A DNA stretch of 64,000 bases, from positions 1 through 64,000 of the forward strand of contig JALFRA010000031.1 of assembly GCA_022785125.1 (NCBI GenBank), read 5' to 3'. Below the pieces are notes generated by a model. That model worked only from the letters and a program-made list of their open reading frames with translations. It searched no databases and was not told where the DNA came from. Of the stretch, positions 44,230-53,726 are shown piece after piece (within the stretch, counting starts at the first letter, position 1; the number at the start of each line of letters is the position of its first letter). Origin of the DNA: Clostridiales bacterium. Its GTDB lineage: Bacteria; Bacillota; Clostridia; Oscillospirales; Oscillospiraceae. The translations under genes were made by a program, and so were the position numbers.

Positions 44230-44270
44230 CCCCCCCGGCATACCGGATATCCGGTGTGTCGGGGGTTTTT
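44230..44270 (+). terminator. htrA terminator
   Basis: CCCCCGGCATACCGGAT and its complement form a long stem ending in GGGGGTTTTT. Confidence 0.85.
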
Positions 44271-44473
44271 AGCGTCAGAGGTTACCGGAAACAAGGACCG
44301 ACAGGCCGATGAGGGCATCGGCCCCTACGCTCAAAAATGCCGTTTTGCAGAAGTGGGAAGTCTGTACCCGTCCGTTTGTCAGGGCTATATTGGGGCTCGC
44401 AGTCAGGAGGACACGCCTGCCCTGCATCGCCTGAACACCCCGGGACAGTCCCTGGGCCAGAACAGCTCAACAA
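44271..44473. repeat. hairpin repeat and non-coding remainder
   Basis: At 44304-44323 GGCCGATG pairs with CATCGGCC, followed by CCTACG, a copy of the CCCCTAC-type hairpin seen at 19,418 and 53,727. The remaining 140 bases have no ORF with a start site and no further structure I recognise. Confidence 0.45.
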
Positions 44474-44508
44474 CAAAAACCGGGCGGAGCCGCATGGCTC
44501 CGCCCGGT
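44474..44508 (-). terminator. oppA terminator
   Basis: AACCGGGCGGAGCC, loop GCAT, GGCTCCGCCCGGTT; on the minus strand followed by TTTTGTTG. Confidence 0.85.
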
Positions 44509-44521
44509 TGGATGGCTGAAA

Positions 44522-46255
44522 TCAGCCCTGGGTGCAGTGGTCGAAGAAGAAGTAGCCCAGAGGAGTATAGTACATACCCTGGATGCCGTCGGCCAGCATA
44601 TACTTCTGAGTGTAGAAGTACAGGGGGCACAGAGCATAGTCCTGACCCATGATGATGTCCTCAGCCTCGTGCATGAGCTTCATGCGCTCAGCGGGATCGG
44701 TAGCAGCCTTGGCAGCAGCGATCTTGGCATCATACTCCTTGTTGGAGTACTGAGCGTCGTTGTTGCCGCCGCCAGTGAGCCACATATCCAGGAAGCACAT
44801 GGGATCATTGTAGTCGGCGATCCAGCCGTTACGGGCGATGGAGTAATCGCCGTCCTTACGGGTCTGGAGGAAGGTGGCCCACTCCTGGTTGTTCAGGGTG
44901 ACGGTCACGCCCAGCTGAGTCTGCCACATATTCTGCAGGGCCTCGCCCACAGCCTTGTGGGACTCGCCGGTGTTATACAGGTACTCAACAACAGGGAAAC
45001 CCTTGCCGTCGGGATAGCCGGCCTCGGCCAGCAGGGCACGGGCCTCCTCACAGTTGGCCTCATAGGCCTCCTGATAGGGATCGTAGTAGTCGCCGCCGGT
45101 GGTGCGGAAGTCGTCGCCGGTAGCGCCGGCAGCGTCGTAAACACCAGCGGGCACGAAGCCGCCAGCCTCGACCTGACCGGTCTGGGTGATCTCGTCAACG
45201 ATGTACTTGCGGTCGACAGCCAGAGTGAAGGCCTTACGGACGCGAGGATCGTCGAAGGGAGCCTTCTGGGTCTGGTAGCAGACGTAATAGGTGCCGATGT
45301 AGTCCACGATCTTCAGGTCGCCGGAGGTCATCAGGCCAGCGATCTCGTCGGTGGGCAGGTCCTCGATGAAGTCCAGCTCACCGGACTTAAAGCCGTTGAG
45401 CATGGCGTTCTGGTCGTCCATCAGCTTGAAGGTGATCTTCTTGGGGCCCAGGGTATCCACAGCATAGTAGTTCTCGTTGGGCTCCATGACGATCTGGGAG
45501 TTGGTCTCACGGACAGTCATCTTGTAAGCGCCGTTGGAGATGTAGGTGGCGGGATCATAGGTCCACTGAGCGTTGCTCACGATATCCTCGCGCACGGGGA
45601 AGGTGGAGGGGAAGGCGCAGATCTCCAGGAAGTAGGGCAGGTCGGTGGTCAGAGTGACCTCAAAGGTCTTGTCGTCCACAGCCTTAACACCCAGCTCGCT
45701 GGGATCCTTCTCGCCGTTGATGATCTCCTTGGCGTTGACCACGCTGTCGATCATGTAGTTGTAGTCAGAAGCGGTCTCGGGGCTGACCAGGCGCTGCCAG
45801 GAGAACACAAAGTCCTGAGCGGTAACAGGCTTGCCGTCGGACCACTTGGCGTCCTCGCGCAGCTTGAAGGTATAGGTAACAGTGCCGTCCTCATTGGGAG
45901 TCTTCTCGTGGGACTCAGCCTGGCCGTAGTCCAGCACGGCGTTGTTGCAGGTGCCGTCGGTACCGGCGGTCTCAGTGCCGGAATCCTTCCAGCGCATCAG
46001 GCCTTCGAACATATGGCTGAGCATGATGGCGCCGTCGACCGCGCTGTTCAGAGCAGGATCGATGGACTGGGGCTCAGAAGCGATGTTGACGGTCATCTCA
46101 AAAGCTTCACCGGAAGGACCCTCGGTGCTGGGAGTGCCGCTGTTCTGAGCGTCGGGAGTCTCATTGCTGTTGCTGGTGCCGCCGCCGCAGCCGGCCAGCA
46201 GACCGAACACGAGAGCTCCGGACAGAAGCAGAGAGACAAGCTTTCTCTTTTTCAT
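44522..46255 (-). CDS. oppA: oligopeptide ABC transporter substrate-binding lipoprotein
   Basis: The ATG at 46255 follows GGAGGT. The 577-residue protein has a lipobox (LLAGC, Cys23), a Ser/Thr/Gly linker, and the SBP_bac_5 fold: EPQSIDPALNSAVDGAIMLSH, YTFKLREDAKWSDGKPVTAQDFVFSW and FDDPRVRKAFTLAVDR. It binds peptides outside the membrane for the OppBCDF importer encoded just upstream. It has its own promoter, which allows excess of binding protein. Confidence 0.93.
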   Translation of the reverse strand: MKKRKLVSLLLSGALVFGLLAGCGGGTSNSNETPDAQNSGTPSTEGPSGEAFEMTVNIASEPQSIDPALNSAVDGAIMLSHMFEGLMRWKDSGTETAGTDGTCNNAVLDYGQAESHEKTPNEDGTVTYTFKLREDAKWSDGKPVTAQDFVFSWQRLVSPETASDYNYMIDSVVNAKEIINGEKDPSELGVKAVDDKTFEVTLTTDLPYFLEICAFPSTFPVREDIVSNAQWTYDPATYISNGAYKMTVRETNSQIVMEPNENYYAVDTLGPKKITFKLMDDQNAMLNGFKSGELDFIEDLPTDEIAGLMTSGDLKIVDYIGTYYVCYQTQKAPFDDPRVRKAFTLAVDRKYIVDEITQTGQVEAGGFVPAGVYDAAGATGDDFRTTGGDYYDPYQEAYEANCEEARALLAEAGYPDGKGFPVVEYLYNTGESHKAVGEALQNMWQTQLGVTVTLNNQEWATFLQTRKDGDYSIARNGWIADYNDPMCFLDMWLTGGGNNDAQYSNKEYDAKIAAAKAATDPAERMKLMHEAEDIIMGQDYALCPLYFYTQKYMLADGIQGMYYTPLGYFFFDHCTQG

Positions 46256-46327
46256 GGTTGGACCTCCATCTTTCTCATTTTTGTATCTATGACGCCTTGA
46301 GGCGCGATACACATGGGAATGGTCACC

Positions 46328-46371
46328 GGCGCCCGCTTTGCGGGCGCCGAAAGGCCATGGCCTTTCGCGCA
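46328..46371. other. double hairpin in the oppA leader
   Basis: GGCGCCCG/CGGGCGCC and GAAAGGCCATGGCCTTTC are two adjacent palindromes between the oppA promoter and gene. They probably shape or protect the leader. Confidence 0.5.
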
Positions 46372-46389
46372 TTAAAGTAACGCAAAAGC

Positions 46390-46419
46390 ATTATACCACA
46401 GGTCAGGTACAGGTGTAAA
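46390..46419 (-). promoter_or_regulatory. oppA promoter
   Basis: TTTACA, 18 bp, TATAAT on the minus strand, between oppF and oppA. Confidence 0.75.
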
Positions 46420-46473
46420 GAATATGTTTCAAAATTGTTACGAACTCTTCAGTTCATTCTTTTTTGATTTCGA

Positions 46474-46503
46474 AAAAAGGCGGCAAATCGCCGCCTTTTT
46501 CCA
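46474..46503 (-). terminator. terminator of the oppBCDF operon
   Basis: AAAAAGGCGGC, loop AAAT, GCCGCCTTTTT, 43 bp past the oppF stop. Confidence 0.88.
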
Positions 46504-46545
46504 ATTTTTGCTTGGGTCGCCTTCCTGCACAGGCCGCGTTTCCGC

Positions 46546-47580
46546 TTAACCCAGCAGGTGACAGGCCGCATAATGCCCCGGGGCGTGTTCCTTGAACTGG
46601 GGCACGGACTCCTTGCACTTCTCGGTGGCATAGGGGCAGCGGGTATGGAACCGGCAGCCGGAGGGCGGATTCATGGGAGAGGGGATGTCGCCCTGCAGCA
46701 CGATACGCTGGCGGGTACGGCTCACCTCGGGGTCGGGCACCGGCACGGCGGACAGCAGGGTCTTGGTGTAGGGGTGGATGGGGTTGCGGTTGAGCTCATA
46801 GCTCTCGGCCAGCTCCACCAGAGAACCCAGATACATGACGCCGATGCGGTTGGAGATGTGGCGGACCACGGACAGGTCATGGGCAATGAACAGGTAGGTC
46901 AGGCCCAGATCCTGCTGCATATCCTCCAGCATATTCACCACCTGGGACTGAATGGACACGTCCAGGGCGGAGATGGGCTCATCGCACACAATGAACTCGG
47001 GGCGCACCGCCAGGGCGCGGGCGATGCCCACGCGCTGCTGCTGGCCGCCGGAGAATTCATGGGGATAGCGGTTGGCGTGTTCGGTGTTCAGACCCACCCG
47101 GCTGAGCAGTTCCTTGATGCGGTCGGTGCGGTCCTTCTTATTGGGGCACAGCTTATGGATATCCAGAGCCTCGCCGATGATCTCGCCCACCGTCATACGG
47201 GGGTCCAGAGAGGCGGAGGGGTCCTGGAAGATGATCTGCATCTTCCGCCGGTAGGGCAGCATATTGACCGCCTTGGGCTTGGGCGTCTTGATGTGGACCA
47301 GCTGGCCCTTCTCATCCCGCTGCCAGGGGTCCTCACCCTCAAAGATGGTCTCGCCGTCGTAGACGATCTTACCGGACGTGGGGGGATGGAGCTGGAGGAT
47401 GGTACGGCCCAGGGTGGTCTTGCCGCAGCCGGACTCGCCCACCAGGCCCAGAGTCTCGCCCCGCTTGATGAACAGGGACACATCCTCCACGGCCTGAACG
47501 CCGGGGCCCTTCACGCCCTTGACGCCAAAGTATTTCTTCAGGTGGTCTACCTGAACGAGGATATCATTCTTCTCACTCAT
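46546..47580 (-). CDS. oppF: oligopeptide ABC transporter ATPase OppF
   Basis: The ATG at 47580 overlaps the oppD stop (ATGAGTGA). The 344-residue ATPase has Walker [10 protein letters not shown], signature [15 protein letters not shown] and Walker [13 protein letters not shown]. The C-terminal oligopeptide-transporter extension carries a four-Cys motif ([14 protein letters not shown] ... C) that in Opp/Dpp ATPases binds an Fe-S cluster. Confidence 0.93.
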   Translation of the reverse strand: MSEKNDILVQVDHLKKYFGVKGVKGPGVQAVEDVSLFIKRGETLGLVGESGCGKTTLGRTILQLHPPTSGKIVYDGETIFEGEDPWQRDEKGQLVHIKTPKPKAVNMLPYRRKMQIIFQDPSASLDPRMTVGEIIGEALDIHKLCPNKKDRTDRIKELLSRVGLNTEHANRYPHEFSGGQQQRVGIARALAVRPEFIVCDEPISALDVSIQSQVVNMLEDMQQDLGLTYLFIAHDLSVVRHISNRIGVMYLGSLVELAESYELNRNPIHPYTKTLLSAVPVPDPEVSRTRQRIVLQGDIPSPMNPPSGCRFHTRCPYATEKCKESVPQFKEHAPGHYAACHLLG

Positions 47581-48646
47581 GGTCGCCCGCCTCCTTGTTC
47601 CCGGTCTCCTGCGCGGGCTTGGCGTCCGCCTGGCCGGCCTTCTCCTTCTCGATCTGCTCCTGCACCCGCAGCCAGCAGGCGGAGCGGTGGTTGTCACCCA
47701 GCTCCACATAGGGGGGCATCTTCTGCAGACAGATCTTCATGGCGTACTCACACCGGGGGGCAAAGGGGCAGCCCTCGGGGGGATTGAGCATATCCACGGG
47801 GGTGCCCTCGATGGGGATCAGGCGCTCGTAGCTCTCGGCGTCCACCCGGGGCATGGACCGCAGCAGGCCCATGGTGTAGGGGTGGCCGGGCTTGTAGAAG
47901 ATGTCGTCCACAGGGCCCTGCTCCACCATCTTGCCGGCGTACATGACGGAGACCTTGTCGCAGATCTCGGCCACCACGCCCAGGTTGTGGGTGATGAAGA
48001 TGATGCCCATGTGGGTCTTTTTCTGCAGGTCCTTCATCAGCTCCAGGATCTGGGCCTGGATGGTCATGTCCAGGGCGGTGGTGGGCTCGTCGGCGATGAG
48101 CAGCTGGGGATGGCAGATCAGGCCCATGGCGATCATCACGCGCTGGCGCATACCGCCGGACAGCTCGTGGGGATACTGCTTCATCCGCTTCTCCACGTTG
48201 TTGATGCCCACCAGTTCCAGCATCTCCATAGCCCGCTTGGCGGCCTCCTGCTTGGAGACCTTCTTGTCGTGGGCCTTCAGGGCCTCGATGAGCTGGTTGC
48301 CGATGGTGTACACGGGGTTGAGGCAGGTCATGGGATTCTGGAAGATCATGGCCACCTTGTTGCCCCGCAGGTCGATCATCTCTTCCTTGCTCTTGGCCAG
48401 CACGTCCTCGCCCTCCAGGGTGATGGAACCGCCCACCACCTTACCGGGAGACTGGAGCAGGCCGATGATGGAGTAAGCCTCCACGCTCTTGCCGGAGCCG
48501 GACTCGCCCACGATGCCCATGACTTCGTCATAATTCAGGTCATAGCTGATACCGCCCACGGCCTTGACTTCGCCGGCTGGGGTAAAGAAGGAGACGTGGA
48601 GGTCCTTCACTTCCAGCAGCTTGCCGGTTTTCTGTTTCTCTTCCAT
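47573..48646 (-). CDS. oppD: oligopeptide ABC transporter ATPase OppD
   Basis: The 357-residue ATPase has Walker A GESGSGKS, signature LSGGMRQRVMIAMGL and Walker B LLIADEPTTALD. The C-terminal CPFAPRCEYAMKIC cysteine extension is typical of OppD. It pairs with OppF to power import. The gene begins 16 bp after oppC with GGAGGAG ahead of the ATG. Confidence 0.93.
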   Translation of the reverse strand: MEEKQKTGKLLEVKDLHVSFFTPAGEVKAVGGISYDLNYDEVMGIVGESGSGKSVEAYSIIGLLQSPGKVVGGSITLEGEDVLAKSKEEMIDLRGNKVAMIFQNPMTCLNPVYTIGNQLIEALKAHDKKVSKQEAAKRAMEMLELVGINNVEKRMKQYPHELSGGMRQRVMIAMGLICHPQLLIADEPTTALDMTIQAQILELMKDLQKKTHMGIIFITHNLGVVAEICDKVSVMYAGKMVEQGPVDDIFYKPGHPYTMGLLRSMPRVDAESYERLIPIEGTPVDMLNPPEGCPFAPRCEYAMKICLQKMPPYVELGDNHRSACWLRVQEQIEKEKAGQADAKPAQETGNKEAGDHE

Positions 48647-48662
48647 GGTGTCTCCTCCTTTC

Positions 48663-49925
48663 TTACTTCTTCAGCCGGGGATCCAGAGCGTCGCGCAGGC
48701 CGTCGCCGAACAGGTTCAGGCACAGGATCAGCACGCTCAGGATGGCGGCGGGGATAAACAAACGGTAGGGATAGGTCTGCAGGCCGCTCAGGCCGTCGGA
48801 GCACATGGAGCCCAGGCTGGTCATGGGTGCGGAAACGCCCATGCCCAGGAAGGACAGGAAGGACTCGGTAAAGATGGCGGAGGGGATCTGCAGGAAGGTG
48901 GTGGTCACGATCTGGCCCACGCAGTTGGGCAGCAGATGGCGCTTGATGATGCGCCCGCCCTTGGCGCCCAGGGCACGGGCGGCGGTGACGTACTCCTGCT
49001 GCTTGAGCTGGAGGATCTGGCCGCGGATGATGCGGCTCATGGTCACCCAGTACAGCAGACCGAAGGCGATGAAGATGGCGATCAGGTTGGGACCCAGGAT
49101 GGTGACCAGCTTCTGCAGCGGCCCGTCGCCCGAGTTCTGGAAGTCCTCCAGAATGGGCTTGAGCGTTGCGCCCAGCAGCAGGATGATGAGCACCTCGGGA
49201 ACGGAGTAGATGATCTCCACGATACGCTGCATGACCGCGTCCACCTTGCCGCCGCAGTAGCCGGAGATGGAGCCGTAGATGGCGCCGATGACCAGCACGA
49301 TAAGGGCGCAGCAGATACCCACGATCATGGACACGCGGGCGCCGATCATGGTACGGACCATGATGTCACGGCCGTGCATATCGCAGCCGAACACATGGGG
49401 GAACACAAACTCTCCATTGGCCTTGCGCTGAAGCTCCTCATCGGTATAGCCGAAGAGGTGGGGCTTCATTTCCTGGGCGCCGCCGGACTTGATCTGGGCC
49501 CGGAGCATGGCTTCGTCCCGGCGGGTAAACTCCCGGCCTTCGGCTTCAGCCTCGGCTCTGGCCGCCTCAACAGCGGCATCCGGGTCCTGGGCCATCCGGT
49601 CCTCCAGGGAATAGTGCCAGGGGTGCAGGTTATTGGCGCCGCGGATCTGCTCGTCGTAGCCGTAGGGCACGATCATGGGACCCACAAAGGCAAACAGGGC
49701 AATGAGGATCACGATGACCATGGCCACCATGGCCACCTTGTTGCGGCGCAGACGGCGCCAGGCATCCTTCCAGTAGGACACGCTCTTGCGGTCCTGAATA
49801 AAGCTCTCCTTTTCCTGCGCGCTGGCCGGCTCAAAGGCATTGTCGGGCAGCTTGTTCCAGTCCAGGATATCCTCAACGTCGGGCTGCAGGGAGCCAAGGA
49901 CTTTCTTATGTTTACGATCAGCCAA
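48663..49925 (-). CDS. oppC: oligopeptide ABC transporter permease OppC
   Basis: The 420-residue permease is about 120 residues longer than usual. After the first helix (VAMVAMVIVILIALFAFVG) an external insertion of about 90 residues (85-175, including an Ala/Glu-rich helix AAVEAARAEAEAEG and HLFGYTDEELQRKANG) precedes the five-helix core. The core carries the EAA loop AARALGAKGGRIIKRHLLPN. The gene follows oppB directly. Confidence 0.92.
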   Translation of the reverse strand: MADRKHKKVLGSLQPDVEDILDWNKLPDNAFEPASAQEKESFIQDRKSVSYWKDAWRRLRRNKVAMVAMVIVILIALFAFVGPMIVPYGYDEQIRGANNLHPWHYSLEDRMAQDPDAAVEAARAEAEAEGREFTRRDEAMLRAQIKSGGAQEMKPHLFGYTDEELQRKANGEFVFPHVFGCDMHGRDIMVRTMIGARVSMIVGICCALIVLVIGAIYGSISGYCGGKVDAVMQRIVEIIYSVPEVLIILLLGATLKPILEDFQNSGDGPLQKLVTILGPNLIAIFIAFGLLYWVTMSRIIRGQILQLKQQEYVTAARALGAKGGRIIKRHLLPNCVGQIVTTTFLQIPSAIFTESFLSFLGMGVSAPMTSLGSMCSDGLSGLQTYPYRLFIPAAILSVLILCLNLFGDGLRDALDPRLKK

Positions 49926-49926
49926 C

Positions 49927-50868
49927 TCAGTTCCCTCCCTTGCTCAGATTGATTCGAGGATCCACCAGCTTGTACAGCAGGTCGGCCAGCAGGTTCATCA
50001 CGATCACGAAGGCCGCCAGGAAGATGGTGGTGCCCATAATGATGGGGTAGTCACGGGCCTGGATAGACATTACAAAGTAGCGGCCCAGGCCGGGGATGGA
50101 GAATACCTTCTCCACCACGAAGCCGCCGCACAGAGTAAAGGCGATCTGGGGGCCCAGGTAAGTGATCACGGGGATCAGGGCGTTGCGCAGGGCGTGCTTG
50201 AAGATGATCTTCTTGTTCTTCAGACCTTTGGCCCGGGCCGTCTTGATGTACTCCTGATTGATGGAGTCCAGCATGGCGGTACGGGTCTGCCGGGACAGGT
50301 AACACATGGGATAGAAGCCCAGGGCGGCGCAGGGCAGCACATAGCTCTGCCAGCTGCCGTCAAAGCCGGTGGGGAATATCTTGAATCCCTCGATACCGCC
50401 GGTGAACACATGCAGCAGTATGGTGGCTACCACGAAGCCCGGCATGGAAATACCTATGGTACACACCACTCGTAACAAGCTGTCCACCCAGGTACCTCGT
50501 TTATAGGCGGCCAGACAGCCCAATGGGACGCCCACCAAGATGGCCCAGCTGATGGCGATGATGCCGATCTTGGCCGACAGGGGAAACATGGTGGTGATGA
50601 TATCAAGCACAGGCCGGTCCTTCTGCATCTTGATGGAGTTGCGGAAATCGCCGTGGGCGATATCCTCCAGATAGAGGCCCAGCTGGACGATGACCGGTTT
50701 GTCCAGGCCGTACTTCTCATTCAGGGCGTCGATGGTGGCCTGAGATGGGGTTTTCTCAGACAGCCAGGGATTGCCCGGAACGGCGTTCATGAGGAAAAAA
50801 GTGACACAGATGACGATGAACAGCGTGATCACTGCCATCAGCACTCTTTTCAAAATGTATTTTGCCAT
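49927..50868 (-). CDS. oppB: oligopeptide ABC transporter permease OppB
   Basis: The ATG at 50868 follows GGAAGTGAAG; the upstream frame extends into the promoter. The 313-residue permease begins MAKYILKRVLMAVITLFIVI, has six hydrophobic segments and the EAA loop TARAKGLKNKKIIFKHALRN. It is the first gene of oppBCDF and forms the channel with OppC. Confidence 0.93.
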   Translation of the reverse strand: MAKYILKRVLMAVITLFIVICVTFFLMNAVPGNPWLSEKTPSQATIDALNEKYGLDKPVIVQLGLYLEDIAHGDFRNSIKMQKDRPVLDIITTMFPLSAKIGIIAISWAILVGVPLGCLAAYKRGTWVDSLLRVVCTIGISMPGFVVATILLHVFTGGIEGFKIFPTGFDGSWQSYVLPCAALGFYPMCYLSRQTRTAMLDSINQEYIKTARAKGLKNKKIIFKHALRNALIPVITYLGPQIAFTLCGGFVVEKVFSIPGLGRYFVMSIQARDYPIIMGTTIFLAAFVIVMNLLADLLYKLVDPRINLSKGGN

Positions 50869-50932
50869 TTCTTCACTTCCTATACCAGTCTCTGTTCGTT
50901 TTCCGTGAATGCCCCACAATAAACGTCTGTTT

Positions 50933-50961
50933 ATTTTATCGTAATTAGCCCTTTCCGTCAA
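50933..50961 (-). promoter_or_regulatory. oppBCDF promoter
   Basis: TTGACG, 17 bp, TAAAAT on the minus strand, 65 bp before oppB. Confidence 0.8.
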
Positions 50962-50994
50962 GAGTTCTGCCGCCTGAATTTGATGGAATCGCCG

Positions 50995-51063
50995 TCAAAT
51001 CTTGCAGCTGTCCGCGTTGCAGAGACACTTCTCTGCATAATTGTCCATTTCTTTCTTCGACAT
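50995..51063 (-). CDS. possible 22-residue Cys-containing peptide
   Basis: In the 430-base gap upstream of oppB, an ATG at 51063 opens a short frame ending 34 bp before the opp promoter. The peptide begins MSKKEMDNYAEKCLCNADSC. The ribosome site is poor (AAGGA 15 bases away). Coding is unproven; the three cysteines in seven residues are the reason to list it. The rest of 50,962-51,240 is AT-rich with no other gene. Confidence 0.25.
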   Translation of the reverse strand: MSKKEMDNYAEKCLCNADSCKI

Positions 51064-51240
51064 GGGATACTTTTTTTCCTTGTATGGCCTGGTTTTTGTC
51101 ACTTTTTCTCGCTAGTGTAATGAACTTTCCTTATAAGTATTCATTATTTCGCCCCACATATTCATTTTAACGGAATTCCTGCAAAGGGTCGCCTTTGAAT
51201 CTTCCCCTGCCGTCCGGTTGCAAAATCCATGCCAGAATAG

Positions 51241-51286
51241 AGAAACGCGGACAGACAGGGAGCATTCCCCGTCTGTCCGCGTTTCT
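51241..51286 (-). terminator. terminator hairpin after the GNAT gene
   Basis: A 16-bp stem, AGAAACGCGGACAGAC with its complement, lies 14 bp past the stop. The T-tract is weak. Confidence 0.65.
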
Positions 51287-51299
51287 CATACTCCGCCGT

Positions 51300-52178
51300 T
51301 TAATCAAAGCCCAGGCCCATATAGCCCCTGGTCTCCTCGCCCCAAAGGGCTCCCTTCTCCCGGTCATACCATTTGATCATGCCGAAGGGCTGGAGGTAAC
51401 TGCCCTGCATCCCGTCCCACTGGGCCGGGGTACGGACATAGTACCGCTGGCCGGGCAGTTGCCCCACCAGGACGGCCAGGCCCCGGGACATCTGTTCCGG
51501 CGGCAGCAGCAGTTCCTTAAAGAGGACGCTCTCCGAATCATGGTACTCAGCGGCGGCACAGCCCTGAACATCGCCCACAGTGACGCGGTACAGACCGCCG
51601 CCGGTGATCTGCCCCATTCCCTCCTGGTAGCGGAGCAGCTCCTGGCTGTAAGAGACAAAAGGCAGACCGTCCAGAAGTCTCTCCCGGATGGCGTTGTACT
51701 CCGCCGGTCCAATGGGCTCCACCCTGTCCTCCGGAGCCGGAGAGGCGGTCATGTTCCGCAGCAGCTCCACCTTGCGGGTAAAAAAGCCGGGCAGATAGCC
51801 CACCATGCCGAAAAATTTAAAGAGGCTGGCCTCGGCGGGCACCACGGTCACGCAATCGGCCCCCCGGGCCTTCAAAAAGTCGTCCACATAGAACAGCAGC
51901 TGCCTGCCGTATCCCTTGCTGCGCACGTCGGGATGGGTAGCCAGGGCGTAGACATACCAGGCGGAGGCGGTGCCGCCGCCGGGCAGGTGGATGGTCTGAG
52001 GCAGCAGAGCCAGCATGGAAACCACCCTGCCGTTCTCCAGCAGCAGGAGCGTATCCTCCGGCCGCCAGCAGCATTCGTAGAACCAGCTGATATAGCGGGG
52101 GTCCTCCCCAAAAGCGGCCTGCCACAGATCCCTCTGGGCCTGGGCCTCATGGGGCCGGGAGGGCCGGATCTCTGTCAT
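51300..52178 (-). CDS. Eis-like GNAT N-acetyltransferase
   Basis: The ATG at 52178 follows GAGGAGT. The 292-residue protein begins MTEIRPSRPHEAQAQRDLWQ. It has the acetyl-CoA loop THPDVRSKGYGRQLLFYV near residue 85, then a second GNAT-like half and a short C-terminal domain. This is the two-lobed plan of Eis/YkwB-type enzymes, which often acetylate amines on small molecules or proteins. The substrate is not evident. Confidence 0.82.
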   Translation of the reverse strand: MTEIRPSRPHEAQAQRDLWQAAFGEDPRYISWFYECCWRPEDTLLLLENGRVVSMLALLPQTIHLPGGGTASAWYVYALATHPDVRSKGYGRQLLFYVDDFLKARGADCVTVVPAEASLFKFFGMVGYLPGFFTRKVELLRNMTASPAPEDRVEPIGPAEYNAIRERLLDGLPFVSYSQELLRYQEGMGQITGGGLYRVTVGDVQGCAAAEYHDSESVLFKELLLPPEQMSRGLAVLVGQLPGQRYYVRTPAQWDGMQGSYLQPFGMIKWYDREKGALWGEETRGYMGLGFD

Positions 52179-52260
52179 AGGAACACTCCTCTCTGTCTTG
52201 TCTCTGTCTCCGGGCCGGAAAGGGTTTTGGCCCTTGCATCCAATATCCCAGTGTGCCGAC

Positions 52261-52289
52261 ATGATAACATGGCCTTCTGAAATTGGCAA
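52261..52289 (-). promoter_or_regulatory. promoter of the Eis-like gene
   Basis: TTGCCA, 17 bp, TATCAT on the minus strand. Confidence 0.65.
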
Positions 52290-52323
52290 GGGAAATCCGG
52301 CGAATCGGCCTGGAAACAGGAAA

Positions 52324-52346
52324 ATGGGCGGCCAAAGGCCGCCCAT
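52324..52346 (-). terminator. terminator of the DEAD-box helicase gene
   Basis: ATGGGCGGCC, AAA, GGCCGCCCAT; TTTTCC follows on the minus strand. Confidence 0.7.
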
Positions 52347-52354
52347 TCCGGCAT

Positions 52355-53536
52355 TTATGGTTCTTCCACCAGCATAAGGCAGCCGTCCTGATCGTACTTG
52401 AGCCGCTGGACTTCCGCCTTGGTGTTGCGGATGATGTCGTCCATGCGGACGCTCTCGGTGACGGTGGATACAAAGGTATAGGCCACGCCGTGGCGCTTGG
52501 CACGGCCGGTACGGCCGATGCGGTGGGTGTAGTTCTCCATCTCGTCGGGCACGTCGTAGTTGAACACCGCGTCCACATCGTCGATGTCCAGGCCGCGGGC
52601 GGCCACGTCGGTGGCGACCAGCACCTTGATCCCGCCCTTTTTGAACTTATCCAGGGTCTTCTCCCGCACCCGCTGCTGGATGTCGCCGTGGATGGCCTGG
52701 CAGGAGATCCCCCGCATCTGGAGCAGCCCAGCCAGCCGGTCGGTCATGTTCTTGGTGTTGCAGAAGGCGATGGCCCGCTCGTACTCCCCGTGGGTAATGA
52801 GGGCCGCGATGGTGTCCAGCTTCTGCTCCCGGCCGTCCAGATCGATGCGGTACTGGGTGATGTCGGGCTTGGACTCCTCCACCGGACGCACAGTGATCTC
52901 AATGGGGTCCCGCTGGTATACCCAGGAGATATCCATCACCTCCCGGCTGATGGTAGCGGAGAACATACCCAGGTTCTTCCGGTGCTTCAGCTGGTCCAGG
53001 ATACGGGTCACATCCCGGACAAAACCCATATCCAGCATCCGGTCGGCCTCGTCCAGCACCACCGTCTCCACCTTGTCCAGGCGGACGGTACGCCGCTTCA
53101 TGTGGTCCATGAGCCGTCCGGGGGTGGCCACCACGATCTGGGGTTTCTTTTTCAGGGTGGTGATCTGCTTGTCGATGGGCGCTCCGCCGTAGAGGCAGAC
53201 GGTGCGTACCCCTTCCTTAAATTCGCACAGGTCCCGCAGTTCCTCCTGGATCTGCACCGCCAGCTCCCGGGTGGGGGCCAGCACCAGAGCCTGCACGTCC
53301 TGGTTGTCCGGATCGATGTGCTCCACCATAGGGATGCCGAAGGCAAAGGTCTTGCCGGTGCCGGTAGGGGCCTTGGCGATCACGTCTTTCCACTCCATAA
53401 AGTAGGGGATGGCGCCCGCCTGGACCGGCGTGGCCTGGACGTAGCCCTTCTTGTCGATGGCGCGCATGACCTCAGGGGACAGGCCCAGGTCGGCGTAGTT
53501 GACGATCTCGTTGACCTGCTCGCCGTTGATTTCCAT
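52355..53536 (-). CDS. DEAD-box RNA helicase
   Basis: The 393-residue protein has all core motifs: a Q motif (YVQATPVQAGAIP), Walker A APTGTGKT, PTRELA, TPGRL, DEAD in VLDEADRML, SATIS, and motif VI HRIGRTGR. There is only a short C-terminal extension, as in CshA/RhlE-type minimal helicases. It unwinds RNA in ribosome assembly or mRNA decay. It is monocistronic. Confidence 0.94.
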   Translation of the reverse strand: MEINGEQVNEIVNYADLGLSPEVMRAIDKKGYVQATPVQAGAIPYFMEWKDVIAKAPTGTGKTFAFGIPMVEHIDPDNQDVQALVLAPTRELAVQIQEELRDLCEFKEGVRTVCLYGGAPIDKQITTLKKKPQIVVATPGRLMDHMKRRTVRLDKVETVVLDEADRMLDMGFVRDVTRILDQLKHRKNLGMFSATISREVMDISWVYQRDPIEITVRPVEESKPDITQYRIDLDGREQKLDTIAALITHGEYERAIAFCNTKNMTDRLAGLLQMRGISCQAIHGDIQQRVREKTLDKFKKGGIKVLVATDVAARGLDIDDVDAVFNYDVPDEMENYTHRIGRTGRAKRHGVAYTFVSTVTESVRMDDIIRNTKAEVQRLKYDQDGCLMLVEEP

Positions 53537-53655
53537 GGGTACAAACTTCCTTTCCGTTTCAGTCTGCCTGATTCAAGGTCCCCACAGGCATCGAAACTCC
53601 CTTTCGTACCCAACGCCCTCTTTCCCCGGGGCGCGACCTCAAATCGTACCGAAAA

Positions 53656-53684
53656 AGTGTATCATATCCGGGGAAAAAATGCAA
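53656..53684 (-). promoter_or_regulatory. promoter of the DEAD-box gene
   Basis: TTGCAT, 17 bp, TACACT on the minus strand; it implies a leader of about 110 bases. Confidence 0.65.
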
Positions 53685-53726
53685 TCCTTTCACTCTGAGC
53701 GGCCCTCATGCCGACAAAAAAACGGC

